A DNA stretch of 64,000 bases from a virus. Below are positions 50,335-59,054 of the stretch, piece after piece (position 1 is the stretch's first letter; each line of letters begins with the position of its first letter). Made by a program: the position numbers and the translations under genes. Where the stretch lies: positions 20,498-84,497 of IMG/VR virus record IMGVR_UViG_3300029953_000018. One strand, written 5' to 3'. Under the pieces are notes generated by a model. It was not told the origin of the DNA and did no database searches. It worked only from the letters and a program-made list of their open reading frames with translations.

Positions 50335-51648
50335 ATGGCGATTCCTGGTGCTCGTGTTCTTTCTCTGGATAACCCCCGCCCGCCGCAAGCGGCTCCCTAC
50401 GTACAACCGGGAGCCGGTGCGCACGCTACGGGGTACGCCGCGGGGGTCGCTGCGCGACGCTCCGGTACGTTACCCAAGTACAACGGTCCTGTTGGAGGGC
50501 TTCCCTCGCCCCCCATGCCGGCGCTTGAACAACCGCATCGCGATGGCATGACCATGGCGGCGCAAGCGCAGATGACGCGCGGCCCTGATGCCAGCCGTAA
50601 TGTTCAGCGGGCAATGGCGGGGCACGCGCAAACCGGCAGCATCGTAATCCCGGAAGATGCCATGCCTCCTCCCCCGCAAATGCCTATGGCAGGGCCGCGG
50701 CTTCATCCGCTGGACACGCTGCCTGAGGAAGCCATCCAAGATCCCCAGTTTCATCGGGGTACGGGAAGCTTGATGGCCCAATCCCAACCTCACCTGGCCA
50801 TGAAGTACGGGGTGATTCGTGACGGGCAGCGGTTGACGCCCAACGACGTGATGGGAGGTCCCACCGCTTCCCCCGGAGGGATGCGCGGGAACAAAGCGCG
50901 GCGGTCTCCCGACGTCATTGCGCGGGAGCTGAAACAAGCCTTGATGGCGCCCCCGGGAGCGCCAGGGGAAACCGATGCGGGTCCTGAGCCGCCCCCGGGT
51001 ATTCCCCGTTCTGTCGCCGAGGCTGAAGCGCAAGCGGCTCAAGGGCCTGGGGGTGCGGCCAGCCGCGCGGGAGCTTCCCCGGTGGTCCCGGGCTTGGATG
51101 CCAGCACGCCAGAATCTGAGGCCAAGGCCAAACGGCTTTTGAACGAAATGGATGACTTCGACTTCGAGCGCCTACGGCGCGAGATGTTGTCCGACATCCT
51201 GAAGAACCCAAAGCAGCGCGAGGACGTTGAAAAGCGCCTCGAAGCGCTCGACATCGGGGAGCTCATTACGCGCAATGTCATTCAGCAACGCGTCCCGATT
51301 CTTCCCGGTAAGTTCATGCCGACGTTCGAGTCAATGCAGGGAGGTATTGAGCTGCGCCTGAAACAACTCTTGGTACGTGAGTCTAGCAGCGTTGCCGTAA
51401 CGGAAGCGTACCTGCTCGACAAGTACGCTGTCATGACCACCACGGCGGGAACGGTCGCGATCAATGGTGTGCCTTTGCCCCCCATGTACGACGAGCGCGG
51501 CGACTTCAGTGAAGACCTTTTTTGGGCCAAGTTTGAGTGGATGCTCAAGCGCAACATTCACATGTTGGCGTCGCTCGGTGTGCATTACTCCTGGTTCGAG
51601 CAACGCGTGCGTAAGTTGTTCGTAGCCTCTGAGGGAAAAGATGGTTGA
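50335..51648 (+). CDS. Pro-rich protein with compact C-terminal domain, possible tail-region component
   Basis: 437 residues from an ATG with GGAGG; an upstream GTG at 50302 is less likely because it includes the palindrome. The first 240 residues are Pro/Ala/Met/Gly-rich and probably disordered. The last 180 form a helical domain beginning DDFDFERLRREMLSDILKNP and ending HYSWFEQRVRKLF. This type of long linker plus a compact domain is seen in assembly factors and tail proteins; no family was recognised. Confidence 0.5.
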   Translation: MAIPGARVLSLDNPRPPQAAPYVQPGAGAHATGYAAGVAARRSGTLPKYNGPVGGLPSPPMPALEQPHRDGMTMAAQAQMTRGPDASRNVQRAMAGHAQTGSIVIPEDAMPPPPQMPMAGPRLHPLDTLPEEAIQDPQFHRGTGSLMAQSQPHLAMKYGVIRDGQRLTPNDVMGGPTASPGGMRGNKARRSPDVIARELKQALMAPPGAPGETDAGPEPPPGIPRSVAEAEAQAAQGPGGAASRAGASPVVPGLDASTPESEAKAKRLLNEMDDFDFERLRREMLSDILKNPKQREDVEKRLEALDIGELITRNVIQQRVPILPGKFMPTFESMQGGIELRLKQLLVRESSSVAVTEAYLLDKYAVMTTTAGTVAINGVPLPPMYDERGDFSEDLFWAKFEWMLKRNIHMLASLGVHYSWFEQRVRKLFVASEGKDG

Positions 51649-52079
51649 ACACCACGGAAGGGTGGTTCAAGGCGCAGCTTCTGTTTCATACGCTGCAGAA
51701 GATGCCGCCTGCTGGTTCCCTTCAAGAGTGGGTTCTCATCTTATACCTCGACAAAACGGAGGATATTGAGCATTCGAAGTTCAGAGCACTCGTACAGGTA
51801 GTGCTGACCGTTGGAGCCGAAAACCAGGACGCCGGTCTTGAAGCCTTCGAAGAGTACATGAATAAGGCATTCCCAAGTTTGAAGACCAAGAAGAAGAAGA
51901 AACGCGACGAGCTCATGGACGTACTGAAGCAGTGGGTAGGGCAAGGGCCCTTGCGTGTGTCGCCAATGGGCGACGGCCAGGTACGTGGACGCAGCAAAAT
52001 GGTTAAGCGCATCGCAAGCGTTGAAACAGGCGCGGTAGCCCGCGCGACAGCCCGTATTGGGAATATTCGACCCCGATGA
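51645..52079 (+). CDS. Hypothetical basic helical protein
   Basis: 144 residues from a TTG overlapping the previous stop. Helical first half (WFKAQLLFHTLQKM; LEAFEEYMNKAFPS), then KKKKKRDELMDVL and an Arg/Gly-rich tail. The basic stretch suggests nucleic-acid contact. Coupled to neighbours on both sides. Confidence 0.5.
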   Translation: MNTTEGWFKAQLLFHTLQKMPPAGSLQEWVLILYLDKTEDIEHSKFRALVQVVLTVGAENQDAGLEAFEEYMNKAFPSLKTKKKKKRDELMDVLKQWVGQGPLRVSPMGDGQVRGRSKMVKRIASVETGAVARATARIGNIRPR

Positions 52080-52486
52080 ACAAGGATGAAGCCAAGTATT
52101 GCCCTCAGTGTGGCGCGGCCTCCCTCGACATCAGTGCCCTCGCGAACACGCCCGTTCATTGCCGGGCGTGTGCCTGGACGGGCGCTGCCGAAGCGCTGTA
52201 CACCGTACCCTTCTTCTATGCCCAGGGTAGCCGGGAGGGTATTGCCAACGAACTGCTCAACGACCTGAGGCGCTTTCTGAGCAGTGAGCGTTTCATGGTG
52301 GGCTTCGTCGGTTTTCTTGGACGTTGGGGCTTCGTGAATCTGCAGCAGGAAAAGAAGCTTCTGGCGATCAACGTCGCACGGTACGCCGCCGCTACGGCGC
52401 GCGCCGTTTTGACATCCGTCATTGAAGAGCGCGAAAAGGTTGAGAAGGAGGCATGCGGCAATGGCCGACCCGAGTCCCGCGGATAA
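52076..52486 (+). CDS. Zinc-ribbon protein
   Basis: 136 residues. The N-terminus has YCPQCGAAS and HCRACAWTG, a classic Cys4 zinc ribbon (about residues 9-38). A helical domain follows (GIANELLNDLRRFLSSER; RYAAATARAVLTSVIEER). Such ribbons often bind nucleic acids or other proteins. ATGA overlap with the previous gene. Confidence 0.6.
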   Translation: MNKDEAKYCPQCGAASLDISALANTPVHCRACAWTGAAEALYTVPFFYAQGSREGIANELLNDLRRFLSSERFMVGFVGFLGRWGFVNLQQEKKLLAINVARYAAATARAVLTSVIEEREKVEKEACGNGRPESRG

Positions 52487-52742
52487 GCTCACGTGTTTCT
52501 TGGATCAGGGACGCTTCTGCGACGCGGATTGCATGGCCTACAAGGTTGTACCGGATGGAAATCAGCAACTGGACGGAGGGCAACAGCATTGCGTGCTCCT
52601 TTCTGCGCTCGAGCGTACGGGGCGCGCTCTGCAGGGAATCGGGGGTCTGATGAATGCATTGAATACGCGCTGGCGTAAGCAAAGCGAAGATGCACAAAGG
52701 GGCGGGCCTCTTGCACCCCCGGACCCCTTGGGTAAACGCTGA
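52461..52742 (+). CDS. Small Cys-containing hypothetical protein
   Basis: 93 residues from an ATG with AAGGAGG upstream; the frame is open from 52422. Cys residues at CFLDQGRFCDADC suggest a small metal site. The remainder is helical with a Pro-rich end. TGATG overlap with the next gene. Confidence 0.5.
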   Translation: MADPSPADKLTCFLDQGRFCDADCMAYKVVPDGNQQLDGGQQHCVLLSALERTGRALQGIGGLMNALNTRWRKQSEDAQRGGPLAPPDPLGKR

Positions 52743-53332
52743 TGTTGCACGCACAAATCGTTGGGTACTGGCGCGGGGGTTCTTTCGATGGAAAGAGTTT
52801 TCCGACGGCCAAAATAAGCTTGATGCTTCCCGGGGATTACCCGGTCGACGTTACGGTTACCGAGAGCTATTTGCAGCAGCTTTTGGAGAACCAAAGCGCT
52901 CTCGTTGAGGAACCGCGTGCTCCCGGCGGGGACATGCTGAGCGTTCCTAACGAGTCAACGCTCATTGCTTGGGCTTCCTTACCGGACGCTACCTGCCCTG
53001 CGCGCGTCAAGCTGGCAATGCGGGATCATCAGCTTCCTGCGCAGCTTCCTTCCGATAAGTTGGCGCAGATCGTCGCGACTATTTTGAAGGAGTATACAGA
53101 AGCTGATTGGGCCGCGCTTGAGACGAAGTACGCCTCACCTCGTCCGGCGGCACCGCAGCCGCCCAATGTAGGTACGGTGGAATGGGGGGAGGGCAGCATC
53201 ATGCGCCCGAGCGTACCTTCGCGAACCGTACCCAAGAACGATGCGGGGTGGCCGCTGGTGTCGGACCCCCAAAGGGAGGATCCCGGGGAGGTATCCACCC
53301 CCAGTGATGAGGACGGGGTTCCCGAGTTCTGA
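52742..53332 (+). CDS. Hypothetical protein
   Basis: 196 residues. A strand-rich N-terminal part (AQIVGYWRGGSFDGKSFPTA; YPVDVTVTESYLQQLLEN) is followed by a helix and a Pro/Glu-rich, probably disordered tail. The stop overlaps the next ATG in TGATG. No family recognised. Confidence 0.5.
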   Translation: MLHAQIVGYWRGGSFDGKSFPTAKISLMLPGDYPVDVTVTESYLQQLLENQSALVEEPRAPGGDMLSVPNESTLIAWASLPDATCPARVKLAMRDHQLPAQLPSDKLAQIVATILKEYTEADWAALETKYASPRPAAPQPPNVGTVEWGEGSIMRPSVPSRTVPKNDAGWPLVSDPQREDPGEVSTPSDEDGVPEF

Positions 53333-53790
53333 TGTACTTCATTTGCCCCGAGCTTCACTTTGCTTTACGCGCGGTGGGCGGCGATGCCAACGAGGTCGCC
53401 GCCCTTTTGGGGCCGACGTCACCTCAAGCGAACGCAGCGTGCCCTGAGTGCCATAAGCTCCTCAAGCAAGGCGTCTTCATCGACGCTTCACTGCTAGCAC
53501 GTGTTACGCCCGTGCTGCGGGAGGTAACGCCCTTGGAAGCCCACCTTGCTCTTGAGGGGCTGGGCTTTCCCGATGAGAGGGATTGTGCCGAAGAGATTGT
53601 GCGGGGTGTTCTCCTTGGTAAGTCCATCCGATCTGTGCAAGCCCACGGCATTCGAGGAACACACCGCACCGTCATCGATAGCATCACGTTCGAGGATGGT
53701 ACCACCATGTTCTTCAGCGGTAGCCAATGGGGTGCCCTCGTTTACCGCTTGCGAAAACCCAACCCCTTCTTGAGTAAGGAGAGCCCGTGA
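53332..53790 (+). CDS. Hypothetical protein with Cys motif
   Basis: 152 residues. MYFICPELH and ACPECHKLL may give an N-terminal zinc site. The C-terminal part has the helix-strand stretch TPLEAHLALEGLGFPDERDC and SITFEDGTTMFFSGSQW. Coupled at both ends. Family unknown. Confidence 0.5.
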   Translation: MYFICPELHFALRAVGGDANEVAALLGPTSPQANAACPECHKLLKQGVFIDASLLARVTPVLREVTPLEAHLALEGLGFPDERDCAEEIVRGVLLGKSIRSVQAHGIRGTHRTVIDSITFEDGTTMFFSGSQWGALVYRLRKPNPFLSKESP

Positions 53791-54491
53791 CAGTTCTCGA
53801 GGTACGTTACCGGCGGTTACAAACCAAGGACAACGGGGAGTACCCCTACGCCGGCTGCTTTGTTTTTGAGGGTGTAACCGAAGAGTTCCCGGCGCTCTTC
53901 TACCGGCAGCTCATCGGGCGTTTGCACGATCTGCTGAAGGAGCACCCTACCCTTGACCGCCTTCTGTTTCAGCGAACAGAGCGCAGGGGCATCCTTCCCT
54001 TTGAGCTCGGCCCCGGTACGTTTCAGCTCCTGCGCGAGGACCCCGTTGCGGCGTACCGTGCGATGACCGTGGAGATTGACCGAGGGGCTTCGGTTAGCGC
54101 GGCCACGCTGGGTACGGAGGGAGCTACGTTTGGGCGTTACCTTTACCTGCGCATTCAGCGCGGCGAAGTTTCGGACCCGTTAACGGGGCAACGGCTCAAC
54201 CTGGCCTATGGGGAGAAGCAGGGCTGGAAGATCCGCGCGCAGAACAGCGCCTCGGACACGTGGCTTCCTTTGTTCTCCGTGATTGATGATGCGCCCTTGG
54301 GCGCTACGGCGATCGAGCGCATCGCGTACATGCACTGGGCGCTGCTTGACGTCGAGTATCTTCTTAAGCTGGATCATCCAGCGTTTTACTTGCCTTGCCC
54401 GTGGAACACGACGGGCCCTTGGGTTACACGGGAAGAGCTTCAGCAACGTTACGCGCAATGTTACGCGCAAAGTAAGGAAGGTATGTCATGA
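53787..54491 (+). CDS. Hypothetical protein
   Basis: 234 residues from a GTG with AAGGAG upstream. Mixed alpha/beta (EEFPALFYRQLIGRLHDLLK; GRYLYLRIQRGEVSDPLTGQ). The C-terminus carries a short Tyr/Gln repeat (RYAQCYAQ) matching a direct repeat GTTACGCGCAA at DNA level near 54450. No family recognised. Confidence 0.5.
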   Translation: MTVLEVRYRRLQTKDNGEYPYAGCFVFEGVTEEFPALFYRQLIGRLHDLLKEHPTLDRLLFQRTERRGILPFELGPGTFQLLREDPVAAYRAMTVEIDRGASVSAATLGTEGATFGRYLYLRIQRGEVSDPLTGQRLNLAYGEKQGWKIRAQNSASDTWLPLFSVIDDAPLGATAIERIAYMHWALLDVEYLLKLDHPAFYLPCPWNTTGPWVTREELQQRYAQCYAQSKEGMS

Positions 54492-54874
54492 CGACTGGTG
54501 TTCGTATTCCGCGTGATCAGATGAACGACCCGGAGGATCGGGGAACTCCTTTTGCTGCGGGCGCGGGTGTTCCCGCTTTGATGGTTCCTGCCAAGTGGTA
54601 CGACGAGCAGGGGCGCCCTCATCAAGAGTACGTTTTCGTGGTGGGAAACGTTGCCTACAGGGATCCTAACGGGGAAGCGTGGGCAGACAGCTTGCAGGTA
54701 TTTAAGGATCCGGTGGCCACGAAGGTTGTGCAGCAGGCCAACGCGCAATTTGAAGCCATGGTGCTGGCCGTTATCCGAAAGTCCAAGCTGCAGATGCCCC
54801 TGCCCGCGGGCAGCGACGGGGTCGAGGTTCTTGCTGATGAAACGGATCGAAGTGTCGTTGCACCCGCTTCATGA
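54488..54874 (+). CDS. Hypothetical protein
   Basis: 128 residues, ATGA overlap with the previous gene. It has a strand-rich centre (PHQEYVFVVGNVAYRDPNGE) and a C-terminal helix (VVQQANAQFEAMVLAVIRKS). Its end overlaps the start of the co-chaperonin-like gene by 38 bases. Function unknown. Confidence 0.5.
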   Translation: MTTGVRIPRDQMNDPEDRGTPFAAGAGVPALMVPAKWYDEQGRPHQEYVFVVGNVAYRDPNGEAWADSLQVFKDPVATKVVQQANAQFEAMVLAVIRKSKLQMPLPAGSDGVEVLADETDRSVVAPAS

Positions 54875-55181
54875 TTGGACGCTCGTGCAGATGGACCCGG
54901 CGCTGCACGAGGGGGTATCCCCCGGGGGTTTGCTTCTAGTGCGACCGCCCCTTGTGCGCACGGGGACGGTTGTTGCCGTAGGCGTTGGCCGCCTTTTCGT
55001 GGACGAGGTTTTTCGCGCGACGGAGGTAAAGGTCGGGGAACGCGTGGCTTTCCTCGCCGCCACGATGGACACCAAGCAAGGACATCAGATGCAGGGTACC
55101 CTTGGGGAAGAACGCGCGCTGATCCGCGAGAGCGACATCCTGTTCGTCATTGAAGAGGGGAACCCCCACCTCGACAAGTAG
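54837..55181 (+). CDS. GroES-like co-chaperonin
   Basis: 114 residues from the ATG at 54837 (the frame is open earlier but overlaps the previous gene). HPLHDWTLVQMDP at the start and GVSPGGLLLVRPP match the first strands and mobile-loop region of Cpn10. RTGTVVAVGVG and VKVGERVAFLAA match the G-x-V-x-A-x-G and V-K-x-G-D/E-x-V core, and ALIRESDILFVIEE the last strand. Phage co-chaperonins (T4 gp31 type) adapt host GroEL to fold the capsid protein. No GroEL gene is in the window. Confidence 0.75.
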   Translation: MKRIEVSLHPLHDWTLVQMDPALHEGVSPGGLLLVRPPLVRTGTVVAVGVGRLFVDEVFRATEVKVGERVAFLAATMDTKQGHQMQGTLGEERALIRESDILFVIEEGNPHLDK

Positions 55182-55186
55182 GAAGC

Positions 55187-55471
55187 ATGCTGCTGGTAAA
55201 CCAAACGAGCCCGGGCCACTTCGAGCTTAATTACATGTGGTTGCCGACTTGGCTCGGTATGAATGCAGAGCGTAAGCGCCAGGTAGAAGAGCACATCTGC
55301 GCCGTCTTCGTTGGGAAGGAAGCGACCCCCGAAGACCTTCATCGCGAAATCATCGACCACCTCTGTCAACAGTTTCCGCTCATCGATGGGCTTTCTGCCT
55401 ATCTGCATGCGGTGGAAGGCATCGTGTTGTGCGCCGAGAAAGAATCGAGGGCGTGTGGACCGCAAGGATGA
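55187..55471 (+). CDS. Hypothetical small protein
   Basis: 94 residues. Helical with a few aromatic residues (FELNYMWLPTWLGMNAERKR; ATPEDLHREIIDHLCQQF). No membrane span or Cys pair. The last 17 bases overlap the ribbon-helix-helix gene. Role unknown. Confidence 0.5.
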   Translation: MLLVNQTSPGHFELNYMWLPTWLGMNAERKRQVEEHICAVFVGKEATPEDLHREIIDHLCQQFPLIDGLSAYLHAVEGIVLCAEKESRACGPQG

Positions 55472-55634
55472 CCGCCTTCACCTGCGCATCAGCGTACAGT
55501 TGAAGCGGAGCATTCAAGCGTACTGCACGAAGTACAACATTGATGTTTCTACCCTAACCACACGCTTTTTTGAACGGGTGGTCGCTAATGAACGAGCGCG
55601 TGAACAACGCGAACAAGCCGCGTCCCGTGAATAA
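55455..55634 (+). CDS. Ribbon-helix-helix DNA-binding protein
   Basis: 59 residues from a GTG with CGAGGG upstream. RLHLRISVQLKRSIQAYC gives the strand plus first helix, and DVSTLTTRFFERVVANERAR the second helix, as in Arc/MetJ/CopG repressors. These bind DNA as dimers through the paired strand. It is a likely phage regulator. Confidence 0.65.
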   Translation: MDRKDDRLHLRISVQLKRSIQAYCTKYNIDVSTLTTRFFERVVANERAREQREQAASRE

Positions 55635-56205
55635 GAGCGACGCAGGTGCTTCGCGCACCATCAACATCCCTGAAAATCTGGGGGTGGAGGGATTTATTCA
55701 CGGGCTGCGGGAAGTGCTTCGTCTACCTCGCGTTCAACGCGTCGTTATTGAGGTCGGGCACCTAACGTTCTTTCAAACAGTACCAAAAGATGCGGCGGAG
55801 ATTACGCCGAACGTCAACGTGTCGTTTGATCACCTGCGCCCTTACAACATCATCCGAAACGCGCCAACGCGGGAGCTTCAGTACCCCTTGACCCTGGGGG
55901 CGTCGGCGGTGCTGACCGCGATGTTGGATGTGACGTGCTTGAGCGGCTACACCCCGATTGCCTTCGTTGTTTCAGTTAACACGACACTGTGGAATTGGTT
56001 GTATTTCCGCGATGACCTCGAGGTAAAGAGCCGCGATACCTTGCTTGGTTACCCCGTGTTAACCGATACGCAGATACCGGAGACCGCACTTGTTCTTTGC
56101 GTCGGCGTTGACGGTACGACGGCGCTCTTGGACACGCGCTTGTCCCTGAAAGCAGAGATGCTGAACGCACCCAGCGTCGGCAGAGAAGAGGTGGATGTTC
56201 TATGA
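55588..56205 (+). CDS. Hypothetical protein
   Basis: 205 residues from the ATG at 55588. Mixed alpha/beta: VEGFIHGLREVLRLPRVQRV, then VVIEVGHLTFFQTVP and PETALVLCVGVDGTTALLDT. A similar strand content is seen in assembly and regulatory proteins, but I do not recognise it. It overlaps the preceding gene by 47 bases and the next by four. Confidence 0.5.
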   Translation: MNERVNNANKPRPVNKSDAGASRTINIPENLGVEGFIHGLREVLRLPRVQRVVIEVGHLTFFQTVPKDAAEITPNVNVSFDHLRPYNIIRNAPTRELQYPLTLGASAVLTAMLDVTCLSGYTPIAFVVSVNTTLWNWLYFRDDLEVKSRDTLLGYPVLTDTQIPETALVLCVGVDGTTALLDTRLSLKAEMLNAPSVGREEVDVL

Positions 56206-56693
56206 GACCCTTGGCGCTGGCCGCAATTCAAGCGGGCTTGATCGATGACGATACCCTGGCGCAGTTCCAGCGATGGGGCTTCGTCCCCCGCACGTTGGAC
56301 AAGCGCGTTCAGGAAGACCCTGACCTCATCGTGGAGCGCATTCAGTTTGCGCTCGAGGCTGAAGAACAAGTTCGCATGCAGAGCACGGATCTCGATCTGC
56401 TCAAGTTTTACCTGGACCCGAAGAACCAGATACAGGGGCAGATGGTCATCGCTACGGAAGATGCCAAGGCGACCAAGGCCGTGACCTTTGCAAAGCGCGA
56501 GCGCAGCGCGGTCGTTCAGTACATCATCCCCTGGATCTCCGAGAGCGTTGTGGATATCGTGACCAATGGCAAGACGTACCTACGCTATGTCCTGGAGAAC
56601 CGGCACGTGAAAGTGTATTTCGACCATGTTGAGGAGCTTTACTTCGGCGATGTCAAAGCGTTCATGGTCGGTACGGGTATGGAATCATGGTAG
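56202..56693 (+). CDS. Hypothetical protein
   Basis: 163 residues, ATGA overlap with the gene before. Helical start (LALAAIQAGLIDDDTLAQFQ), then a beta part (QGQMVIATEDAKATKAVTF; VKVYFDHVEELYFGDVKAFM). No Cys. Function unknown. Confidence 0.5.
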   Translation: MRPLALAAIQAGLIDDDTLAQFQRWGFVPRTLDKRVQEDPDLIVERIQFALEAEEQVRMQSTDLDLLKFYLDPKNQIQGQMVIATEDAKATKAVTFAKRERSAVVQYIIPWISESVVDIVTNGKTYLRYVLENRHVKVYFDHVEELYFGDVKAFMVGTGMESW

Positions 56694-57154
56694 CCGTTGA
56701 CACCATGCTTCAAGTGCTCCACGCAAAGTACGGCTTTGAACCGGCGGAGAAAGGGGTCACAACGCTTGCTGAGGGAAAGCAGCAGCTGCGCCTCTTCGCT
56801 CGAGTTCAGCGCGTTGCTAATTGGCTTCTCTTCATCGATAAGCTTCTCGGCGAAGAGCTCAGCCATTCTTGGCGTTTGCTCCTCGCGCAGAAGTACATCA
56901 AACGCGTCCCGCGCAAGGACGCCCAGATGGTCAAGGGCTGGCTCTTTATTCTCTCAGCGCAGGACTTAGAGGCAGCGTGTGTGGAGATTGCGGCCATTGC
57001 GAAGGCGGCGCCCACTCCGCGGGCAAGCGTGGATGAAATGCCCTTGCCTGGGGGTGGGTTGCACCGCAATCTCAGTTCAACGCGTGGTAAGGGCGCTCGT
57101 CCAACGGTCAGTAGTGGGGGCCAACCCTCCTTTGAGTTTTTCGGGCGTAGGTAA
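56687..57154 (+). CDS. Hypothetical helical protein with disordered tail
   Basis: 155 residues; helical domain (QLRLFARVQRVANWLLFIDK; KDAQMVKGWLFILSAQDLEA) followed by a Gly/Ser/Pro-rich tail ending PSFEFFGRR. The C-terminal FEFFGRR could be a peptide that docks on a partner. Seven-base overlap with the previous gene. No family. Confidence 0.5.
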   Translation: MVAVDTMLQVLHAKYGFEPAEKGVTTLAEGKQQLRLFARVQRVANWLLFIDKLLGEELSHSWRLLLAQKYIKRVPRKDAQMVKGWLFILSAQDLEAACVEIAAIAKAAPTPRASVDEMPLPGGGLHRNLSSTRGKGARPTVSSGGQPSFEFFGRR

Positions 57155-57159
57155 AGCGC

Positions 57160-57843
57160 ATGTCCATCAATGAAACCGCATTCGACGCACGGGCTTTTCG
57201 TCAAGTCGCTGGCGACTTGTACGCATCAGCCGCTGTAACCGAGGCCGAGGTCGAAGCGGCGCGCCAGAACATGCTGACGCTTAAGAAGGCCGCCGCGGAA
57301 AAGAGGGTGGCCCTCTATAAGATTGAGGTGCAGTTCGGCCGTAATCATCACGTCAACGGTGAGTCCACCTACGGCATGCTGACCTTGTGGGAAAGCGGTA
57401 CGAAGCTTCACGGCGGGGGCGACGCCATGCTTTATGTGTGTCCGGGGAAGTACATGAAGCGCAACGACTGCGAACATGTCATCCCCGACGCCGTCAATGG
57501 CCGTTCCGTTGTTGTTTGCCCGAGCTGTTTGACTGCCTGGAGTAATCAACAGCTTATTGGGCAGCACGCCTACCGCTTTTCAATTCAAACGTGGGCCGAG
57601 GTCATTCAAACGTGGTTTCTGCGCTTGGATATGAACGCCGACCTTCGCATAAAGTACTTTTACGATGATATTCGTGCCGCCTCAGCGGCAGAGCAAGAAA
57701 AGGAACTGCGGGGCGAGCTACTTGAAAAGGCGCGTGCAGCGCCTCGCCGTATCTCGCGCGTGTACTTGCTCAATGATCTCATCAAAGATGTCAATGCGGG
57801 CGCAAGCATGTACACTAGGATCCTCGCCTTTTTGAGGACGTAG
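57160..57843 (+). CDS. Cys-containing hypothetical protein
   Basis: 227 residues. Helical start (VTEAEVEAARQNMLTLKKAA), then a beta/Cys part: YVCPGKYMKRNDCEH and VVVCPSCLTAWSNQ, which could bind zinc (Cys and His ligands). The end is helical. It sits among other small zinc-ribbon genes. Confidence 0.55.
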   Translation: MSINETAFDARAFRQVAGDLYASAAVTEAEVEAARQNMLTLKKAAAEKRVALYKIEVQFGRNHHVNGESTYGMLTLWESGTKLHGGGDAMLYVCPGKYMKRNDCEHVIPDAVNGRSVVVCPSCLTAWSNQQLIGQHAYRFSIQTWAEVIQTWFLRLDMNADLRIKYFYDDIRAASAAEQEKELRGELLEKARAAPRRISRVYLLNDLIKDVNAGASMYTRILAFLRT

Positions 57844-57847
57844 CCCT

Positions 57848-58210
57848 ATGTTTACGCTGGAGCCCGAGAAAGAACCCGACGAGTACGTACGCAAGATGCA
57901 CTTGCTGGCTGTCAGCGAGCACATGATCACGTATTTGAGCGAGAACTACGATTCGGGTACCGACGCTCCGCCGGCCAAAGTTATCGAAACACATGCGCTT
58001 CCTGTCGCGCAAAGTGTTGTACCCGGTGGAATCATTGCGGAGTTCATCGCGAATCTTTCCCGTTACAGCGACGAGCTTCGGGGGGATATTCGGCTGTACC
58101 ACCGCACTAAGGAAAATGCTCATGTCCTGGGAACCCCCGCCCCAATCCCCGCTGCTGCTCAATCGAAAGCAGCGAAGAGCCCGCGCCGCGCAAGAACGGC
58201 GAAAAAATAA
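57848..58210 (+). CDS. Hypothetical protein with basic tail
   Basis: 120 residues; helical (EYVRKMHLLAVSEHMITYLS; IIAEFIANLSRYSDELRGDI) with a basic Ala/Lys/Arg end (SPRRARTAKK). Its last 89 bases overlap the next gene in a different frame. No family recognised. Confidence 0.5.
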   Translation: MFTLEPEKEPDEYVRKMHLLAVSEHMITYLSENYDSGTDAPPAKVIETHALPVAQSVVPGGIIAEFIANLSRYSDELRGDIRLYHRTKENAHVLGTPAPIPAAAQSKAAKSPRRARTAKK

Positions 58211-58637
58211 ACCACCCATCGGAGAACGAATGCCTGACAGCGCTGATCTACCGCAACGTGTGCGCCAACTGGACTTGGTTGTTGATTCCATGCGCACCGC
58301 TTTCAACCGTAACCATCGCGCCTACAGTGAGGCGCTGAGCGCCGTGGACGGTCACCTCGCTGTACTGCGCGCTGTCATCAATGACTTGGTGCGCAACGAA
58401 GTCACCGTCATCAAGGAGGGTGAGAGCACGGGGAGCGTTGACTGGGACACCTACTACGGGTGGTACAACGATTTCATCAAGAGGCAGGCTGCAGCGGATG
58501 CCGCCGCGAAAGAGGGCGCGGCACCCGTCGTAGAATCCCTGCCCACGAGTGAAGAGCTTTTTGGAGGAGACCATGGCAGTCGGGATCGATCGGTATCTGA
58601 AGGCATCGCGGACGCGGGCGTCGAAGCCCGCCCGTAA
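58122..58637 (+). CDS. Hypothetical protein
   Basis: 171 residues from the ATG at 58122; an ATG at 58230 with CGGAGA upstream is an equally possible start. The early part LNRKQRRARAAQERRKN is very basic. The body is helical (VRQLDLVVDSMRTAFNRNHR; SEALSAVDGHLAVLRAVIND). Its end overlaps the next gene by 65 bases. Function unknown. Confidence 0.5.
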   Translation: MSWEPPPQSPLLLNRKQRRARAAQERRKNKPPIGERMPDSADLPQRVRQLDLVVDSMRTAFNRNHRAYSEALSAVDGHLAVLRAVINDLVRNEVTVIKEGESTGSVDWDTYYGWYNDFIKRQAAADAAAKEGAAPVVESLPTSEELFGGDHGSRDRSVSEGIADAGVEARP

Positions 58638-58803
58638 CTTGCAAGACGGCTCGGTGGTGTTGGCGACCACGACGGTGCATGGCCCGCGGCAGATGCGCTG
58701 CATGCACTGCCATGGGATGGCGGGGCCCGCGCGTAACGGCGCCGGTCAAGAGGTTCTGCGTTGCTCGGGCTGTGGCACCGAATCAGTGCTGAGGCCCCTG
58801 TGA
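58573..58803 (+). CDS. Small zinc-ribbon protein
   Basis: 76 residues from an ATG with GGAGGAG. CMHC and CSGC separated by about 17 residues form a zinc ribbon after a basic N-terminus (KASRTRASKPARN). GTGA overlap with the next gene. Confidence 0.6.
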   Translation: MAVGIDRYLKASRTRASKPARNLQDGSVVLATTTVHGPRQMRCMHCHGMAGPARNGAGQEVLRCSGCGTESVLRPL

Positions 58804-59054
58804 CGCTTTTGTTGGAGTCCGACGCGTCTTCCCCCGCCGAAGCGGAGCGGCAAGTGGACGCGGCCCTTGATGAATTCGATGGCTACTTCCGCACCATCCA
58901 GACCGACGCCTACGAGGGGGCTGCCCTTGGCCTTAGTCCACCCGAGCGCGCCATCATCAAGACCTTCTGCGCGTACTTTCTTGGGTTGGGCCCCCGTAAT
59001 CCCCGTGCTGCGTCCAAGGAAGGAGCCGCCCATGCCGCGCCGCATCGCCGCTGA
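58800..59054 (+). CDS. Hypothetical small helical protein
   Basis: 84 residues from a GTG in a GTGA overlap; the frame is open upstream from 58761. Helical and acidic (SPAEAERQVDAALDEFDGYF; PPERAIIKTFCAYFLGLGP). No motif recognised. Confidence 0.5.
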   Translation: MTLLLESDASSPAEAERQVDAALDEFDGYFRTIQTDAYEGAALGLSPPERAIIKTFCAYFLGLGPRNPRAASKEGAAHAAPHRR

